DNA of 64,000 bases from Methylobacterium brachiatum. Lineage in GTDB: Bacteria > Pseudomonadota > Alphaproteobacteria > Rhizobiales > Beijerinckiaceae. The notes under the pieces were generated by a model. The model was not told the origin of the DNA and made no database searches. It saw only the letters and a list, made by a program, of their open reading frames with translations. Made by a program: the position numbers and the translations under genes. The stretch is taken from the NCBI RefSeq assembly GCF_020523825.1, contig NZ_JAJALK010000011.1, positions 156,288 to 220,287 on the forward strand. The letters run 5' to 3'. Position 1 is the first letter of the stretch. Each line of letters opens with the position of its first letter. This document shows positions 63,953 through 64,000 of the stretch, one piece after another.

Positions 63953-64000
63953 CGATCAAGTCAATCGGGCGATTAGTACCGGTCGGCTCAACGCGTCGCC
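63953..64000 (-). rRNA. rrl: 23S ribosomal RNA, 3' end (cut by window edge)
   Basis: The minus strand reads GAGCCGACCGGTACTAATCG and then CCCGATTGACTTGATCG, the conserved 3' terminus of 23S rRNA. Only about 48 bases are inside the window. The exact 3' end is estimated. Confidence 0.88.

Overview
The window is high-GC DNA (roughly 70 percent in the coding parts) from an alphaproteobacterium of the Rhizobiales, most likely a Methylobacterium. The basis is the cell-wall cluster order, a 23S-5S-tRNA-fMet rRNA operon end, strong GC bias at third codon positions, and several Rhizobiales-type intergenic inverted repeats. The species call is inference; no search was run.

Layout. 1-6807 (minus strand) is the division and cell wall cluster rsmH-ftsL-ftsI-murE-murF-mraY, cut off inside mraY. 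7212-7612 is the RNase P RNA, followed by gloA. 8233-12337 is an arsenic locus: arsH divergent from arsR-arsC-arsB and an MFS gene, with a palindromic operator between them. pepN and a PAS-type histidine kinase follow. 18305-22896 holds two translationally coupled pairs for envelope polysaccharide: flippase plus FemAB/GNAT-like protein, and OpgC acyltransferase plus SGNH hydrolase. 23557-27058 is the dTDP-rhamnose set rmlA, rmlD, rmlB, rmlC. 28330-35261 is the most unusual part: four tightly coupled genes encoding a propeller-like protein, a secreted and anchored vWA-like protein, a small three-helix membrane protein and a 1183-residue tubulin/FtsZ-superfamily protein. queE, a DacA-type carboxypeptidase, a CobW GTPase, nth, an HPr and the tamA-tamB pair follow, then a LysR regulator divergent from a zinc-independent-looking alcohol dehydrogenase.

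50813-63240 is a complete siderophore locus: iucA-iucB-iucC-iucD in the same order as the classical aerobactin operon, a divergent MFS exporter candidate, an RhtX/FptX-like importer, a 120-residue unknown, a TonB-dependent receptor and an AraC regulator. A 797-base gap of much lower GC lies at its left edge. The window ends in an rRNA operon read leftwards (23S end, 5S, initiator tRNA, terminator).

How the genes fit together. Most operons use ATGA, GTGA or TGATG stop/start overlaps, so co-translation is the rule here. Four structurally different inverted-repeat elements occur, one of them apparently inside the 5' part of the tamB reading frame. The tubulin-like/vWA operon is the best candidate for a poorly described system; it resembles, by composition, the FtsZ-like plus vWA membrane-remodelling systems predicted from comparative genomics.
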